A stretch of 64,000 nt of DNA, taken from the NCBI GenBank assembly GCA_012490785.1, contig JAAXCT010000190.1, positions 310,001 through 374,000 of the forward strand. The letters run 5' to 3'. The position numbers and the translations under genes are program-made. The stretch comes from Eragrostis nindensis. Its lineage: Eukaryota; Streptophyta; Magnoliopsida; Poales; Poaceae. This document shows, one piece after another, positions 1 through 13,485 of the stretch. The number at the start of each line of letters is the position of its first letter. Positions within the stretch are counted from its first letter, which is position 1. Below the pieces are notes generated by a model. That model worked only from the letters and a program-made list of their open reading frames with translations, ran no database searches and had not been told where the DNA came from.

Positions 1-502
1 TTTGAATTATAAAAATAGCTAAAAATATCCCTAATTCTTATTTTTAGTTTACCAATATGAGCAAATAGCTAAATTTTGGAATAATAAAAATATCCAATAA
101 ACACTTAATCTCAATTTCTAAATACCCCGTGATATATGTCTAGCTAGAATGGCTCATTATCTTATTTTTAGCATGACATATTTCTTTTAAAAATTTATTT
201 GTAGCACGACACATTCTTTTTTCCTACCATGAGATATGTTAGTTGTTTAGCATGCAACGTTTGTACCAACCTCACTTCTAAAATAATATCAAATATATTG
301 TTAGATAAATGATGACTCATCTCACACTCAAATTGAGGGACTTTGAGAAATTCTACATTATTTTTTCTATCATTTTGTAAATATAGATTATAAAATAGGT
401 AATAGCAATAAACTATGTTAAACTTCTAAAATAATATAAAAATATTTTAAACAGTATAGTATGTCTAGCCGCGCAATTGCACAGGCAGCCATACTATACT
501 AG
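1..502 (+). mobile_element. Possible Helitron 3' end (partial)
   Basis: An AT-rich stretch ends in CTAG at 499-502 followed by T, preceded by a GC-rich imperfect hairpin (GCCGCGCAATTGCACAGGC, 468-486). Plant Helitrons typically end in a short GC-rich hairpin about ten bases before a terminal CTAG and insert between A and T. The hairpin is degenerate, and the 5' end (TC...) would lie outside the window. No coding sequence is seen, so it would be non-autonomous. Confidence 0.45.
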
Positions 503-2300
503 TTATATATTTAAGAACGAAGGTAGCAGAAGAAATAACAGTTTGCTGCGGATCATAACCGCTCAAAACTTCGGTACAAAACGGAAAAAGAAAAGGCAGA
601 TTGCGTGCCGTGCCAACGGCCCACAGCCGAACAGATGAATACTAGGACAGGCCCATCTTTCAAACCAGTAGTGGGCGAGATCACTAACCGCAAGATCCAA
701 TGGGCTCGAACTAGAAATTGATGGGGGTCCTCGCTGGACCTACGGGTTTGGGCCTGCCGTGGCGGGAGTCGCTTGAGCGCTCTTGCTTCAGCTCAGGGAT
801 GTCGTGGCTACTGCGCAACACCAGTGTCCTGCTCTTGCACATCGAAAATGATTTGAAATTTTGTCGATCACCTTGCATAGAAATTTAGTGGTTAGGTCGC
901 ATGCTACGACATCACGACGAACATTTTCTCGTGGATAATGGAATAATAGATCAGGATGGAGCTAGCTAGCTACTAGCGTATAGGAAGAATCATCCATCAT
1001 GGACGAGCTATCACCCAATGGCATAGTTGGATCGATGGCAGCCTCCCAATATGGCCACGCGCCGAGTCAATGATATGCCCCTTTCACACGCCGTAACCCG
1101 TTCGCATGTCAGCAACAATGATTGATAAACAACACTCCCTAGTCCTGGCCTATTACCTGTCCCTCTCACGGGCCTTGACAAGTTGGCCGAAGCATGCATG
1201 GCCTTTCGGCTTCACCAAAAGCTCACGAACACTGTGGCGGACACGGTCTTCGTTCGTGGCTGATAAGGTGTTTTATCTTAATCGTGTTCTGGAAGCGAAG
1301 GCTGAGTGAAGGGATTATGTTAATCCAGGCCCCGTGGCCTTTGAGGCTTGCGTGCTCCTGCCACGGGCCTAAAGAAATCGGTAGTTTTTCTTTGAAGGCG
1401 TGTGGTGTAATCCTCTATGGTTTGGCGGCGAAAGATTGGCGGATTCGTTACGATATAAGCTGCTGAAATGGCTTGTGAATATAATGGACAAGAAAACCAC
1501 CAATGACACTTGACTATTCATGTCTGCCAATTTGATAGTGCTTTAAAGAAATGGAGTACAATCTTGCGATTCTCTTACAACTTAAGTTTAGCAATTGGTT
1601 GTATTTATTTCAACCTTGCACATGCTTGTGAATTTTTTCATAGGTTCACATGAAGCGGTGATTTTGATCGATAACTCATAGGCCAAATCAATATAAGTAT
1701 GTTGTAATTTTATTTATGGCGCGAACCATGCCAAAATCAAAATATAATTAATTCAACAATCTATTGTGCGTAGATATTTTTCTGAGATAATTTAAATGGA
1801 CAACCACAAATCCACAAATTGCTAGACGTCAAGAGTAAATACACTAGGCAAAGCATTTGATACTTTCTATTATAATTAATGATGGGTTCATCGCGATGGT
1901 GGACACCTCATACATATATTTAGATGAACAAAACCATTTTCTAAGTTCGGAATATGCACTTTCAATGTTCACGTTGATTTGTCCATCAACTACAAAGTCA
2001 CCATGAGTCTCTAATGTCGTCATGGAATCCTTGCTTCCTTTCTGGAAGAGGAAGCGCGATTTGCAAGAGGCAAAAGCCTATGGCGCACATATCTTCGTGG
2101 CAAAGAGACCACAAACTGAGAACGCTCAATCCTGCTTCAACAAAGGAGAATCTCTCACATAAACAATTGAATTCCCACTGGATTAGAGAAATGGTGTCGT
2201 CTGGATGAACACATACCTAAACGCATATACAGTACTAACATAGTGGTGCCTGACCCACAAGGCCCGAGTGCATTTTCACGTGTCAAGCACATCAACGCAT
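503..2300. other. Intergenic, no gene recognised
   Basis: Mixed AT-rich sequence with only short open frames that have no recognisable product, no splice-joinable coding exons, and no terminal repeats that I could pair. Confidence 0.6.
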
Positions 2301-3336
2301 TTGTTTATTACACGAAAAAATGATGCGAACATGGAGGCGAGTTCTTTCTTCGCGCTTCTCAACCACTGTTCCACGCGGACAGGACCACGTACCGTTGTTT
2401 ATATCAACGACGCCGGAGCGGTCGGCGTCACCACAAGGCGCAGCTGAGAAGCAAACGCAGCGTCGTCCTGTCCGTCCGGCCGCAGTGCCGTGCGGTGCCG
2501 TGCATGTTTCGTTTGATTCCTCTCTCGGCTCTCGGCGCTGCACGGCGTCACCACCGTACCGTGACAGCGTGACGCCCCTGAAGCGTGTGCTCGCTGCTGC
2601 CAGCGAAATTTTACCGACGGGGTTAGGCCGGACGACGGAACGTAGCGGTCGTGCCGATTGCCGAAAGGCCTCGGCATCTTGACCTTGCTGCGCGTGCCGC
2701 TGCTCCGAAACGGACCGGTGCGGATGACGACGACGATGCCAGGTTCCCCCTGTGTGATGTGAACCCGTGCGTCACGGCCTCACGCCCACGCGACCCGGCT
2801 GCGCTCCACACGCGCTCGCCCGCCCGCCCTGCAACCCAGCCCCCACCGGAGGAGATCCCCAGTTTTTTCCCCAAGCGACACGCGCGCGCACCCGCATCTC
2901 GCGAATAAAAACAGCGACCCCGGCCGTCGGACCCACCCCGCCCGTCCGGCAGCGAGGGCTAACCGCGCCACGCAACGCCCGCACCCAAGCGCCGGGAGCG
3001 CGTATTGTACTCGCCAAAAGCCAACCCCGGGCCCGGACGGGGGGAGGAGAGGAGGGGGAGACTGGGAGAGGGCCATCCATCCATCCACCCATGTTGCGTG
3101 TTGTTTAGCCGCGCCAAAAGGCCAAAAAGGAGCGGGAGGGAGGCAGGCGCGAGCACTGAAGAAGAGGAAGCAGCACTTGCACGCGATCCCCCGACCCACC
3201 CACCAGCACCACCGCACACGGCAAGGAAGGGCGCGTGCCTGCCGATCTCGCGCTCTCTGCCCCTCTTTCTCCCGGCTCGTGCCCGCCCCGCGTCCTCTCC
3301 CAGTCCCCCCTCCGAAAAATCTTCTACGCGGCGGCG
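2301..3336 (+). promoter_or_regulatory. GC-rich promoter and 5' UTR of the bHLH gene
   Basis: The base composition rises sharply in GC and CpG from about 2300 up to the bHLH start codon, as is usual for a grass gene 5' end. Long open frames here on both strands reflect base composition rather than genes. A CATC microrepeat lies at 3074-3090. The transcription start cannot be fixed. Confidence 0.5.
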
Positions 3337-5241
3337 ATGAGCTGCGGAGGGCAGGGCGGCGGCGGGTGGCTGCTGGACTACGGGCTCGTGGAGGAGGAGA
3401 TCCAGGGGTCCGAGTTCATCTACATGGTGGACGACCCGGCCGTCTCCAGGTCAGCTTCCTCATGGGTTGGTTGGTTGGGTTCTTTGTTCATCGGTCTGTC
3501 CTGTCCCGCTGCTGGTTTTCTTGATGGTTTCGCTTGTTGACCGTTGGCTGCGGTGTTGATTGGTTGGTTTCAGCGTGATACTGGGGTTCGATGCTCCCAG
3601 GAAGGAGGACGACGTCCAGGACAACTCCGGCCCCAAGAAAAGGCAATCTTCTTGCTTCCTTCTTATGCAGTTCATTCATCTTAGCCTAGTTTAGCTTGCG
3701 ATTGGCACATCAGGGACGCCTGGCGATCAACGGTGTCATCATGCTTTGTTTGGGTCTTGCTTGTTACTTCTATCAATCATGCTGATTTAGTTGAGAAGAA
3801 TGGTAGAAGAGCTACTAGTAATTCAGAAAAGGGGAGTCCTCGCGTAATAAACTAGAGATGCCTGCAAATTTTTTCTAAGGTCCCGTTCGGTTCACCCTCT
3901 AAAACACCCTCTAAAGTTTATACCCCTCTAAAGTAAAAAGAATCTTACTATTTAGGGGTACTAAATAAAATTTAATTACAAAACCTTTCTGCAGACGGGC
4001 GTTATTTTTCGAGACGAATCTAACGAGTCTAATTAATCAATGTTTTGACACAGTGATGCTACAGTAACCATCGTCTAATCGCCGCTTAATTACCCTCATT
4101 ACGTTCGTCTCGCGAAATAGATGGGGGGTCCTGGACTTAGTTTTGTAATTTGACTTTGTTTAGTACACATAAATCGTGCCGGCATCTTTGATGTGACTGC
4201 TACAGCACCCTCTAAAGTGATCCGAACGGGGCCTAAGAAACTAAGTGATAACTGCGACCACCACTTAACGTAGGCAACTATCTGTGCTGTCGATTTTTCT
4301 GCATATGTGATAATTCATGGATCAGAGCCGATTAGCACACGGTCATATAGGTCAGAAAGAGCAGTGGTCCAGTAAAGTGGAAATTGTCGACATCACTGGT
4401 GCAAAGAGCATCGCAAACTTTTAGGACCAGTTCTACAACTTCTACTGACTTGGAACACATGAGAACACAGTTTGATGGTTTTTCTCCTCTAAGCAGATCC
4501 CGGCCAGAGTCCAGCGCGCCACCCGGCACCAAGGCTTGCCGTGAAAAGCTCCGGCGAGACAGGCTCAACGAAAGGTATGTTCAAAGTTTCAGTGCTAAAC
4601 TGAACCTACCAGCGCTTCAGCACAAATATATTTATCACTTGTAGTAGCACCGAGTACCACCATCTTGAATCCATCTCCTTTTCCAGGTTCAACGAGCTCT
4701 GTGCCATTTTGGAACCAGGGAAGCCACCAAAGGCTGACAAAGTAGCCATCCTAAGCGATGCTACTCGTCTCCTTAGCCAGCTTCGTGCCGAGGCTCAGAA
4801 GCTCCAGAAATCAAATGAATCACTTCAGGACTCCATCAAGAGCCTCAAGGTAATAGCTACTCCATCTTATGAAACCCAGCTGACTTACCTGGACGCTGTT
4901 CATCTGATCTGAAGACAGAAAATTCAGAGCTGAAACGGCTTTCAATGTGGCTGCAGGCTGAGAAATCCGAGCTGCGAGACGAGAAGACGAGGCTGAAGGC
5001 CGAGCGGGAGAGGCTGGAGCAGATGCTCAAGGGCGTCAGCGCAGCATCTGCTCCGGCGCAGTACGTTCCGCACCCTGCCGCCGCCGCTGCTCCCCCGCCG
5101 TTCCACCCGGCGGCGTTTGCTCACGCTGGCAAGTTCGTCCCGTACGCCAGCTACCCGCCGCCGGCCGCGTTCTGGCAGTGGATACCGCCGACGTCGCTGG
5201 ACACGTCCAAGGACCCCGCGCACTGGCCGCCGGTCGCGTAA
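3337..5241 (+). CDS. bHLH058: bHLH transcription factor, subgroup IVc (ILR3-like)
   Basis: Five coding exons: 3337-3449, 3574-3642, 4497-4574, 4687-4849, 4957-5241; 235 aa. The N-terminal part carries the acidic MVDDPAV and VILGFDAPR blocks of the ILR3-like family. The basic region (TKACREKLRRDRLNERF, about residues 72-88) runs into helix-loop-helix residues up to about 130, followed by a leucine-rich coiled coil (ELRDEKTRLKAERERLEQ) and a Pro/Ala-rich tail ending HWPPVA. Subgroup IVc bHLH proteins act in the nucleus as upstream activators of iron-deficiency genes. Its position next to P5CS matches, from memory, rice OsbHLH058/PRI2; the symbol is an orthology inference. Intron 2 has a non-canonical GC donor (AAAAG|GCAATC) that gives the conserved junction GPKKRSRPESS. 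Intron 2 also carries a MITE. Confidence 0.9.
3879..4233 (+). mobile_element. Tourist-like MITE, copy A
   Basis: A 355-bp element with terminal inverted repeats (GGTCCCGTTCGG on the left, CCGAACGGGGCC on the right) and flanking TAA at 3876-3878 and 4234-4236. It contains repeated CTCTAAAG motifs near both ends. Two further copies of the family lie at 56723-57075 and 57192-57546. A 3-bp TAA target duplication fits PIF/Harbinger-type MITEs. It sits in intron 2 of the bHLH gene. Confidence 0.85.
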
Positions 5242-6269
5242 TCAGCTGATCATGGCGTCACTGCATCAGTGACGCGATTGATGTATTGAGCTTGCCCGTG
5301 GTTTAGAAGTTTGACCAAAGTACGCCAGGAGAAAAACTTCAGGTGCTGATTGTGTAGCAGTTTTATGCTTGTGACGTGGATAATGATCAAGATTGACTGG
5401 ATGTACTGAAATTCAGTTGATCATTGCCGATTGGAAAATCTATAGTATAAGGTTATATGATTAAATCAGGAAGAATGTTAGTTGGAAGTTACGAGTACGG
5501 GTACCACTGAACTCGCATGAGTCAAAGCCCGGACAGAACTGAATCAAATCATCAGGTGGCATCACGATACTAAAAGAAAATCAACACTATAATAAACTAA
5601 ATAAAGCAATACCATCGTTTACTTCATTTGCTCAAAACCAATTCCAATGCAGTATATTACTGAATCCTAATAAACCTATAGTATTACAGAAGCATTATCA
5701 TAGCCAAATCTGCACATACCATTTTATACTATCAATCTAGTGCTCGAGATAAGGTCGTCCAAGTAGAACACAGAATACTAGATTAGCTGAAACGCATGAA
5801 TTGGAGGACAGTAGGGTAGCGACTTGCAAGAGGAAGACCTAACTGCATCACTGTTTCAGTCAACACGACATACATCAGTGTTCTCCATACTCTCAGCACT
5901 GCTTTATTGTAACACCGGGGAGATGGGGCCTCCAAGCTCATACAAATAACCTACTTAATGCCGCAATAAGATGGGTTTTACATAACGAATGAACGATATG
6001 GATTCACCGTCCTCAATCTTGAAAAGATTCATCATGTTTTCGCTTCATGTCTGATGAAACTATCAAACTTCACAGGATAAACACTGAATCCTAATCAAGC
6101 CAAAAAAGAGGCAATAACCTGCATTCAAGCCAAAAAGTTAGCCTTACTTCCGAATAGACAATTCAGTCCATTCATGTTTAAAGTTTTGAGAATGAGGTTA
6201 ACATCATCGGAACAAGAATTTTAAAAATGCATATACAAGTTCATACCCAAAGAAAATGCATTACTTGCC
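5242..6269. other. Convergent 3' ends of the bHLH and P5CS genes
   Basis: No coding exon is seen. The stretch should hold the 3' UTR of the bHLH gene (plus) and of P5CS (minus), which converge here. Polyadenylation sites cannot be assigned from sequence alone. Confidence 0.5.
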
Positions 6270-9200
6270 TCATTGCAACGGAAGAATTTTATGGGTATAT
6301 GCAACATCCTTGTCACCATTCACCACTTGCCCAGTCCCTTGTAAGATCCTACAGATCAAATTTGTTCACCCAAAAAATGTTCAGTTAAATCTCAATACAT
6401 TACATATAATGGAAACATGCAGAATGATCATGTAACAACATAACAGTTATAGTTTCGAGATTCATATGAAGAAGGTGCATTTAATCGGAGGGTTAATTCT
6501 TAGATGCATCATAATTGATTAGAGTCATCTGTTGACAAAATGAGTTCTGAGGTCTATTTAGGATGGCAGTTCCGTGCAGTTATCCTAAAAATTACAAAAC
6601 ATGACTGAAACTGCTATGTTGAGTTGAAATGATAAGCCACATGTCTTTGATTCCAGACTGTCAGATAAAAAGGGAACACACATATCAATGTTTGTAATAG
6701 ATTGTGTAGTTAGCTATATATATGCTACAACTGACTCAATCAACCTAGGACGAATGGCTTTTAACTCTGAAGAAACAGGCACCGAAATTGCTTCGACTTG
6801 AACTATGGTAATCACGGTGTACATCCACACCCTTAACCAGCAGTTCCTAGTGTTCGAGAAAAAAACCAGCAGTTCCTATGCTAACAATATATTGCCCAGC
6901 TTTTACGATGCTAAGTTCTAGGCCTCGACTGTCCAGCAGCCAAGAATTCTCACTTATTGGAATGCCACGAGCGAATAAATGCTGGTAACACAAATTTATC
7001 ACCACAATATATGGACATAAAATGCAGCAGCTTTCCACCCCTCAATACATCAGGCACAGGCCTGGATTTCGAAAACGACTCTCTAAGCTGATCATCATAT
7101 AAACATCCCGTGCACCTTAATGTAAATGTTCAAACATACATGGTTGCATAATTAAAAGGCCTTTTCATAGGCAACAGAGGATAATGGTACAGAAGAAATG
7201 ATTAAATGAAAGGACAGTGATTGAATGAAAAAGTCCACATACCATCTTGTCGTTAAGAGGCCTTCAACACCCACAGGTCCACGGGCATGTATGCGTCCGG
7301 TACTTATGCCAACCTATCCAATAAATTCAAAATGGTTCAGAACAAACGGTTATACACTAATAATCGTTAAGGCAGAAAGTGACTTATGCCAACCAACTCA
7401 AGATATTCCCAATCGCTCGAAACAATGGAAAGTTATTACTAAGAAAACATGAAATGTTCACCTCAGCACCCAGTCCAAAACGAGCACCATCAGAAAATCG
7501 TGTACTAGCATTATGGAATACAGCAGCACTGTCGTATAGAAGTAAAACATAATAACATGTTATTAGATATAGAATCATCTTTGAATATATGCATTGGAAA
7601 GAATCTTTGCTCAATAATAGCACAATACAGCATTTATATACCTATCAACTTGGCGTAGAAAAGTCGCTGCTGCTTTATCATCTGAAGTGACAATGCAATC
7701 TGTATGTGCACTGAAAAAAGACAATGCGAAAAAAAAGGTTACATTGAATGTAGAGGGAGGGGAAGAGATTATAAAGGAACTCGTACCTTCCATAACGGTG
7801 TATGTGATCAATTGCTGCCTGTACATCATCAACAAACTCAACTGTGCAGGCCATAGCGCTATACTCGTGATGCAACGAAGCAGCTTTTGGAATGCCCAGT
7901 ACTTCATGTGCAATAGGCCCACCATAAATAGAAACTCCTGCAATAAAGCATGTTTTTCCAGATTATGACCACTCCACAGCAATCCACAAGTTCTCCACCC
8001 TTCATGGATATCATCATTGGACATGACTTCATATGCTTAGTGTAAAGGTTTTTACCAGACTCTCTGTATATGACACGACATATCCAAAATGCCAAACATT
8101 TGCAGAGACACAAGATATAGAAATATCTATGAACAACAGCAACAGCAATAGAGTTCCATATATTACTTGTGTCTGTTTTTCCCCCAAATACAATCATTTT
8201 TAGTGTACCGACTAAGTAGTAAATGACAACTTTTTTTGTGGAAAAAAAATCTTAACAGAACTATATTTCGCAAATTGGAAAAGATCATGTACCGCAGCAC
8301 ACCTAAATTCCATAACACGACACAACGCAGGGAAAAGAAAATGGCAATGTGATAATTACTAGTCCTATTTAGGCTACACATTAGGTATATGAAGCAACAA
8401 GGGATCAACAGGTTCACCACAATCACAACACAAGCAGAAAAACAGTGTTAGAATCCTGACTACACATTAGGTGCACTGCAAGGAGTAGTCATTAGTCACA
8501 GGTTAAGTGCCATAGCAAGCAGAAGCCAAACCTTCTGTTTTGAGTGATAACAGTATGTCATCAAGACCTGGAGCCTTCATAAGATCTTTATGAACAAGTA
8601 ATGTCTCCTGCAAAATAAAGCCAAAATATTTTACTCCTCTGATCTTTAATTGATATTGTTAGGACAACTTCCATAGTTAATGTTACGATAAATAACAAAG
8701 AAATGAGATTATGCTGCAAATATCATAGGAATGAGTGACAAGACCTTTTGTAAAGTAAATCTTGAAAACCAAAGGGTGAGTTACAGGGAATCAACATGTA
8801 TTACATTATTTTTACAAAATTACGAATACGACGATAAATGACGAACTAAAGATTGCATGTGCACGTAATTATAAGCTGTAAACTGATAACAAATGAACCG
8901 CAATGAACAAGTGAAGCTGACATAGGAATGCATCAAATCTATACAATGAACAAGTACCATGGCATTGCAGGCTGCTGGGTAATCAATTTTTGCATCCATC
9001 ACAATCCGTTTTGCCATAACCATGTCAGCTGACTTGTCAATGTATACATGACATACACCATCTGCAGAAGGAAATTATGCGGTTCAAGCAAAATCAAAAT
9101 CCAAAATAACAATGAACCGTTGGAACCAAAAAAAAATGTTGAAAGACAAACCTGCATGACCAAGAACAGGAATCTTTGTTGACGCCTTAATTTGAGAAAC

Positions 9201-10025
9201 CAGCTTATTGCTGCCTCTTGGAATGACAAGATCAATCACATCATCAAGCTGTACAGTGTATTATGAGTTTAGGCATACAGGTAGGATTATAACTTTTACT
9301 CGTTTCACATGATCACCTTAAGCAAGTCAGCAATTTCATCTCTGCTAGTAACAAGGCCAATAAGTTTTTCACCAACGTTGTTAGGAATCGCACCAGTTAT
9401 AACCTACAAGACAATAAAGTAATATATTCAAGCACACCAAAGTTAAAAAGCATGTGATGTTAATAGCAGTAAGCTGAACATACGAAAATACCTTATGCAG
9501 TATCGTGTTCGATCGCATAGCTTCTTTTCCACCTTTAAGGAGAAGACCATTGCCACTTCGGATTGCTAAAGATGCAATCTACAGAAGGACATCCAAGCTC
9601 AGAGCTAGTTTCTTAGTACACATAAGTACTAAGCATACAAAAGCAAAACATGTGGACGGTAACCACAGTGAACTATCATAGAAAATACCTGGACCAAGGC
9701 ATCAGGCCGGGACTCAAAAACAATCAAGAGCACACCTAATGGGCAAGATGTTTTCTCCAGAACCAAATTTTCAGCAACCTGGAAACGTATTATTTTGGTT
9801 AAAATACTGGTACATGTAACATCTATAATTTTGAACATGAATTGTTTTCTATCTGAGATTGTATTGTTCTTTAAGCAGTTACCTCCATTCTTTTGAGTAT
9901 TTGGTTAATGGGGTCTTCCATATTTGCAAGAGTGCGGATGGATTTAGCGAGGCTCGCTATCTGAACAATGATGAAACAGAAGCTGAATCAGATTATAAAA
10001 ATAACAAGTGAAGGGGGGAGGGGGG

Positions 10026-10072
<47 letters not shown>

Positions 10073-12937
10073 CGCTGCTGCTGCCAACAGGTACAACAAA
10101 ACAAAGTACTCATAAGCAACAAGAGATTAGAATCCACAATTATAATATATATGCTGAAATATCATTGGGTCTACCTTTCCTGGTTTCAAGGTCAACCTAG
10201 CAACCAAAGACTTCTCATATCCAGCTTCTTGTGCTGCAGCTACATCAGCTTCATTCTCGGTTCTAATCAAATCAACATTTGCCTCTAAAGCATCGGCAAC
10301 ATCTAATAGTATTTTCTTCCGCTCGTCTGATGATAAATTCTGTTTCAGACGTTCATAGAATTAGTAAAAAAGGATCCAGAACAACATAGTGGGTTGAAAC
10401 TAGTTTGTATCTTAAGTTGGGATAGAACACCTGTAGACGCCTTGAACTTTCTCTGGCAGCAACAGCCATCTCACGAGCAGTAACATCCTTGGATGGTTCC
10501 CATAAACTTGCGTCCTTGTGAAATAGAGTGCCGATTTTCTCTCCACGGAGAACATTAATAATGCTCTGGGATTCAAATCCACTTCAAAGATAATAATAAA
10601 GTTAACGCCTTCAACATTCATGACAGACATATAAACATAAATTCAAAAGATGTGACCTTAAATTGGTTCTATCAATCTGACAAATGGGATCTACTATCAC
10701 AACTTCACAAGCTCACTGTTTGGGTTTTCACCCCAGAGCATTTTGTAGGTACCAAGCAGAATGCATAGTGAAAATTCCTTAACGCACATACAAAAAACAA
10801 AGGGGGCAATAAAAGAACCATGCGTTTGAGCATTGAAAACCAAATCAAAGATTTATGTATGATATGTATGTAAAACATATTTTGCAATATTTTTTTTGAA
10901 TATTTACTGCATCACACCATTTCAGATGTTGTGATCCATGAGTCAAGTTATAGGCTTAAGAACAACGCATTAATGTGAAATATCAGCTCCTCACTAACTA
11001 TATAACAGGGAGATTCGATACCATAGACCTGATGTGATGACTATATAAATGAGCAATTATGGGCAGCTATAATCCTTTTAAAGAGGAGAATGTTTCTTTA
11101 CCTTGTTATTACAACAGGTGTGCCACTGGTTGAAGCCACAATAGCTGCCTTCACTTTAGCTGTCATGCCACCTCTACCTACACGCGACTTGTCCCCAAAA
11201 GTAATTTCATTGTGATGTTTATCTTTAATGTAAGTATGTATGATCTTTGACTGAGGGTCACTTGGTGGACCATTGTAGAGTCCATCCACATCACTTAGTA
11301 AAACAAGGAGATCAGCTTTCAGTTCTATTGCCAGTAGGCCTGCTAGACTGTCATTATCCCAAAAGATACCCGACGAATCCTGTTAAAAATGTTATTAGTG
11401 AGTATCGCAATAAAAATGCTTTAAAACTCTTGCGAAATTTACTACCAAATGTCACAGTTATAAACAAGTACAAAAAAACTACAGTTCATATTTTCAAGGG
11501 ACTTCATGGCACAACACGCACCTCGTATGGAGCCTTTCTTGTGCTGACGGCATCGTTTTCATTAAATACCGGTATAACTTTAAGATCTATTAGTGACTCA
11601 ACAGTTTCACGGAGCCTTTCCCTGAAGTTTGGGTTCTCGAAATCACTGTCTGTCACAAGAAGTTGAGATGACGACACATCAAGCTGCATCGGAAAAAAAT
11701 TGACATCAGAAACAGGCGTACAAGGAACCAATTTTTTCACTGATTTACAATGGCAGGCTAGTTAACAAACACACTTGGGTAAATAACATATCGTAAAGAG
11801 CCATGAGGCCACTCTGACCAACGGCAGCACAAGCTTTTCCATCAAGCTCCATTTGTGGCTTTTGCAGATCAGCAAAGCTGCTATTGACAAGCTTGCGGTA
11901 CTTCAGCCTCTGTCTTCCGACGCCAACAGCACCCGAGGTGACCATAATCACCTCGTATCCTAGAGTGTTCAGTTCCTTCACCTACGTTTTGCCACATATG
12001 AATAAGTTAAGCATCTTCCCAGAATTAACTTCAGTACAACAATCTGAAAGTTATGATTAGAATTGTTACCTGCTCGCACAGAGCTCCAAGCCTGCCCAAA
12101 GCCAGTCTCCCATCATGTCTAGTGACGACTGCAGTGCCCACCTGTCATGCAAGAGAAAAATCAGTTGCAATCTAGCCGAATATTGACATCCAAACTGATT
12201 CCTCAGACGGATAGATACTTGCCAAAAGTTGCCAGTTAACTTTGGGGAGAGACTGCACAAAGGGGGTGTTCGCCTTCTATAGCTTAAGCTCGAAAAACTA
12301 CATGTATCCTTCCTCTTTTTTTGCCCCCATTTTGAGAACATATTCCCTTCCATTGCCAGTTCAATTCATAGACTAAAATCGTCCGGCTCCCAAATTCCCC
12401 ACGAAAAGAGGAAGAACAGGGGTTCCAACAAGGTGTGTATCATATGAAAAGCAATCCTCGAGCTTATAAGCCAAGAGATGCGATGGACTTCTGCTCAACG
12501 GATTCTTCATCTGATAGAAAAACTAAAATCGTAACAAACCACACAGATTTTGACTCCTACACACTACAGAGTTGAGTCAACGTATCGGGAACTTCGACAT
12601 CAATCGCCCGTCATCGCAAAGCACAAGTGACATGGCAAAAATCTACTAAAACCCAAACAAAACCCTCCTGCCTCGCCACTCGTCCCGACGAAGAAAACCC
12701 AAATCAAGCACACGACTGCTCCGGCAATCATTCGCGCAACGATCCAAAAACGAAGAACACCATCGAAAAAAAAATGCAGCGCAACGCGAGCAGCGCAATG
12801 CAAACAGCCCCCCGCGAAACGCGAGATAGATCTAACATGCCGTCCCCGCGGCGGTGGCCGGATGATCGGTTAATTACCTTGATTATGATGCGCTTCACAT
12901 CCCTCATGAAGCTCCGGGTCCGGTCTGCAGAAGCCAT
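6270..12937 (-). CDS. P5CS1: Delta-1-pyrroline-5-carboxylate synthase (P5CS)
   Basis: Bifunctional glutamate 5-kinase / gamma-glutamyl phosphate reductase, making P5C from glutamate, the rate-limiting step of proline synthesis. Nineteen coding exons (transcription order): 12878-12937, 12070-12141, 11775-11981, 11522-11683, 11102-11379, 10431-10581, 10175-10339, 9883-9960, 9689-9778, 9492-9578, 9317-9403, 9152-9248, 8958-9061, 8532-8607, 7787-7937, 7642-7710, 7462-7528, 7243-7313, 6270-6348. The spliced product is 716 aa, the usual plant length, with no frame break and all GT-AG introns. The kinase half shows VTSGAVGVG and SDVDGLY; the reductase half shows the catalytic-Cys block DYPAACNAMETLL. 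Phe128 (TDSDF) lies at the place of the Phe linked to proline feedback inhibition in moth bean P5CS. Usually drought- and salt-induced. The P5CS1 assignment rests on remembered rice synteny. Confidence 0.97.
6835..6878 (+). mobile_element. Micro-insertion: 14-nt A-tailed insert in 15-bp direct repeats
   Basis: AACCAGCAGTTCCTA occurs at 6835-6849 and again at 6864-6878, separated by GTGTTCGAGAAAAA. The layout of direct repeat, short unique stub, A-run and direct repeat resembles target-primed insertion truncated almost to the tail. It lies in the last P5CS intron. Confidence 0.7.
10028..10072. repeat. 45-base G homopolymer
   Basis: An uninterrupted run of 45 G on the plus strand in P5CS intron 7, preceded by shorter G-runs. 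The P5CS pre-mRNA would carry C here. The exact length is unreliable in any assembly. Confidence 0.9.
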
Positions 12938-13485
12938 GGCCGCCGGCGACGCTTCTCGACTCGCCGCGTCCGCTCCTCTGTCTCCGCTTCCCTGTCAACC
13001 TCTCCCTCTCTCTTATCCTCCTTTTTTTCTGGGAGGAGCTCTCTCTCGTCGCCTCGTCGCCGCAATCGCGAGCAGAGCGGAGGAGAGGCGAGGGGTTTTG
13101 AAGTGGTGGCGTTGAGATGGGTGGGCAGAAAATCCTCGGCCGCCAGCAAGCGCAACGACCAGCCGGATCCTGTGCGCGGTGCGCCGCCGCCACGACGCGT
13201 CGGGCGCGGGGTTATCTGATCCGCTCGGAGCTAGATGGACGGATGGGAGTGAGGGAACACTCGGCTCGTCAGCTAACGCTGGCCGTCCGATCCGCAAGGG
13301 CGTGTCGAGCGCGCGTGTGGCGCACGGACGCCGTGGCGTTGTTGCTTGTTAGGCAGGTCGTTCTGAGCCAAGATTGGGATGGAGTTGTTTCGTTGCGGAA
13401 TGTTACTTCCAAGTGTTCAGTCCGTGTAAGGTTTCGTGTAGCTCTTGACACGGAAGGGGCGGTGCCATGTTACCCGGCGTCTTAA
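12938..13485 (-). promoter_or_regulatory. P5CS 5' UTR and proximal promoter
   Basis: A GC- and pyrimidine-rich stretch directly upstream of the P5CS start codon, including CT-rich runs near 12990-13040 that would be purine-rich in the transcript. No convincing TATA box or transcription start can be fixed. Open frames on both strands here look like composition artefacts. Confidence 0.45.

Noticed and set aside
2320..3340. Many overlapping open frames on both strands upstream of the bHLH gene
   Set aside because: They appear where GC content is very high, have no recognisable domains and no splice connections, and overlap each other on both strands.
4916..4956. Alternative acceptor at 4916 for bHLH exon 5 (reading TENSELKRLSMWLQ)
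   Set aside because: It is open, but the acceptor at 4956 gives the family sequence SLKAEKSELRDEK without an extra segment. A minor isoform cannot be excluded.
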